A stretch of 64,000 nucleotides of DNA from Mycolicibacterium aurum (GTDB lineage: Bacteria; Actinomycetota; Actinomycetes; Mycobacteriales; Mycobacteriaceae), in the NCBI RefSeq assembly GCF_900637195.1, contig NZ_LR134356.1, positions 1,426,001 to 1,490,000 on the forward strand. Direction: 5' to 3'. Numbering within the stretch: the stretch's first letter is position 1; each line of letters opens with the position of its first letter. A program made the position numbers and the translations under genes. The notes under the pieces were generated by a model. It made no database searches. It was not told the origin of the DNA and worked only from the letters and a program-made list of their open reading frames with translations. Below, piece by piece: positions 63,320 to 64,000 of this stretch.

Positions 63320-64000
63320 GTGACTACGCGAGAAATTCCGGAAATGTCGCAGGCCGACATCGAGCAGTGGCGCGACAGGAAGCGCTACCTGTGGCTGATG
63401 GGCCTGATCGCCCCCACGGCGCTGTTCGTCGTGATGCCCCTGGTGTGGGCGTTCAACCAATGGGGCTGGCACGGCGCCGCCCAGGTGCCGCTCTGGATCG
63501 GCCCCATCCTGCTCTACATCCTGCTGCCCGCCCTTGATCTCAAGTTCGGGCCCGACGGCCAGAACCCGCCCGACGAGGTGATGGAGCGGCTGGAGAACGA
63601 CAAGTACTACCGCTACTGCACCTACATCTACATCCCGTTCCAGTACGCCAGCGTTATCTTCGGCGCCTACCTGTTCACGGCGTCGGATCTGAGTTGGCTT
63701 GGGTTCGACGGCGGCCTGGCGTGGCCGGCCAAGATCGGTCTGGCGCTGTCTGTCGGCATGCTGGGTGGCGTGGGCATCAACACCGCCCACGAGATGGGAC
63801 ACAAGAAGGACTCGCTGGAGCGGTGGCTGGCCAAGATCACGCTGGCGCAGACCCTCTACGGCCATTTCTACATCGAGCACAACCGCGGCCATCACGTCCG
63901 CGTCGCCACCCCGGAAGACCCGGCGTCGGCCCGATTCGGTGAGACGTTCTGGGAGTTCTTGCCGCGCAGCGTGTTCGGCAGTCTGAAGTCGTCGTGGGAG
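63320..64000 (+). CDS. alkB: Alkane 1-monooxygenase AlkB (5' part)
   Basis: Membrane di-iron enzyme that hydroxylates medium-chain n-alkanes with rubredoxin as electron donor. The gene runs off the window; 227 codons are visible of about 400 expected. Membrane segments occur near 25-45, 58-72, 105-121 and 138-153, and the first His boxes are present: HEMGH (157-161) and EHNRGHH (186-192), followed by VATPEDPASAR typical of AlkB. Start GTG 63320 follows AAGGAGG (63306-63312) with a seven-base gap. In M. tuberculosis rubredoxin genes follow directly. Confidence 0.95.
   Translation, partial: MTTREIPEMSQADIEQWRDRKRYLWLMGLIAPTALFVVMPLVWAFNQWGWHGAAQVPLWIGPILLYILLPALDLKFGPDGQNPPDEVMERLENDKYYRYCTYIYIPFQYASVIFGAYLFTASDLSWLGFDGGLAWPAKIGLALSVGMLGGVGINTAHEMGHKKDSLERWLAKITLAQTLYGHFYIEHNRGHHVRVATPEDPASARFGETFWEFLPRSVFGSLKSSWE

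Overview
The window is a 64 kb piece of a high-GC actinobacterial chromosome, almost certainly a rapidly growing Mycobacterium (Mycolicibacterium). The evidence is a run of genes in the order known from M. tuberculosis Rv3252c to Rv3279c: GtrA, purK-purE, fadE25, birA, TIGR03089 and Lcp1, rmlD-wbbL-GDP-mannose pyrophosphorylase, fbiA-fbiB, whiB2, phosphomannomutase, Rv3256c family, manA, an FAD oxidoreductase, an APC permease and alkB. Family assignments come from motifs and remembered family features; no database search was run.

Region 1 (about 1-22 kb) is a surface-polysaccharide island of visibly lower and more uneven GC. It holds an extra rhamnose set (rmlA, rmlB, a fused rmlC-rmlD), a GT2 rhamnosyltransferase-like protein, a GT-B-like protein, a Wzx flippase, a WbsX/GH99-like protein and a Wzy-like polymerase. 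Next come an inositol-monophosphatase-like phosphatase, a protein joining an N-terminal DUF115/GT42-like domain to a NeuB condensing domain, a KdsB-type cytidylyltransferase and a methyltransferase. A wrecked IS481 element follows, then a UDP-glucuronate decarboxylase fused to UDP-glucose dehydrogenase, a polyprenyl-phosphate sugar transferase and a low-molecular-weight tyrosine phosphatase. Together they read as a Wzx/Wzy pathway for a polymer with rhamnose, xylose and/or glucuronate and, most unusually for a mycobacterium, a CMP-activated 3-deoxy-2-ketoacid (Kdo, Kdn or nonulosonic type).

Region 2 (22-37 kb) mixes core and accessory genes: an atypical cis-prenyltransferase with an FAD oxidoreductase, PH-domain and YdcF-like membrane proteins, a GAF-GGDEF-GAF protein, GtrA, purK-purE, a secreted Ig-like/B-lectin/CHAP protein, a type III polyketide synthase with an ICMT-type methyltransferase, fadE25 and birA.

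Region 3 (37-45 kb) carries three paralogous secreted aspartic proteases of the PecA catalytic type that have signal peptides and acidic linkers instead of PE domains. A lipoprotein gene and a duplicated broken birA 5' end lie between copies 1 and 2.

Region 4 (45-64 kb) is the conserved envelope and cofactor block: Lcp1, rhamnose and GDP-mannose synthesis, wbbL, F420 synthesis (fbiA, fbiB), WhiB2, phosphomannomutase, manA and the 5' part of alkB with a recognisable promoter and palindromic operator. Palindromic repeats of 61 bp recur at gene ends (36.4, 50.5 and 51.5 kb), with a larger relative before alkB.
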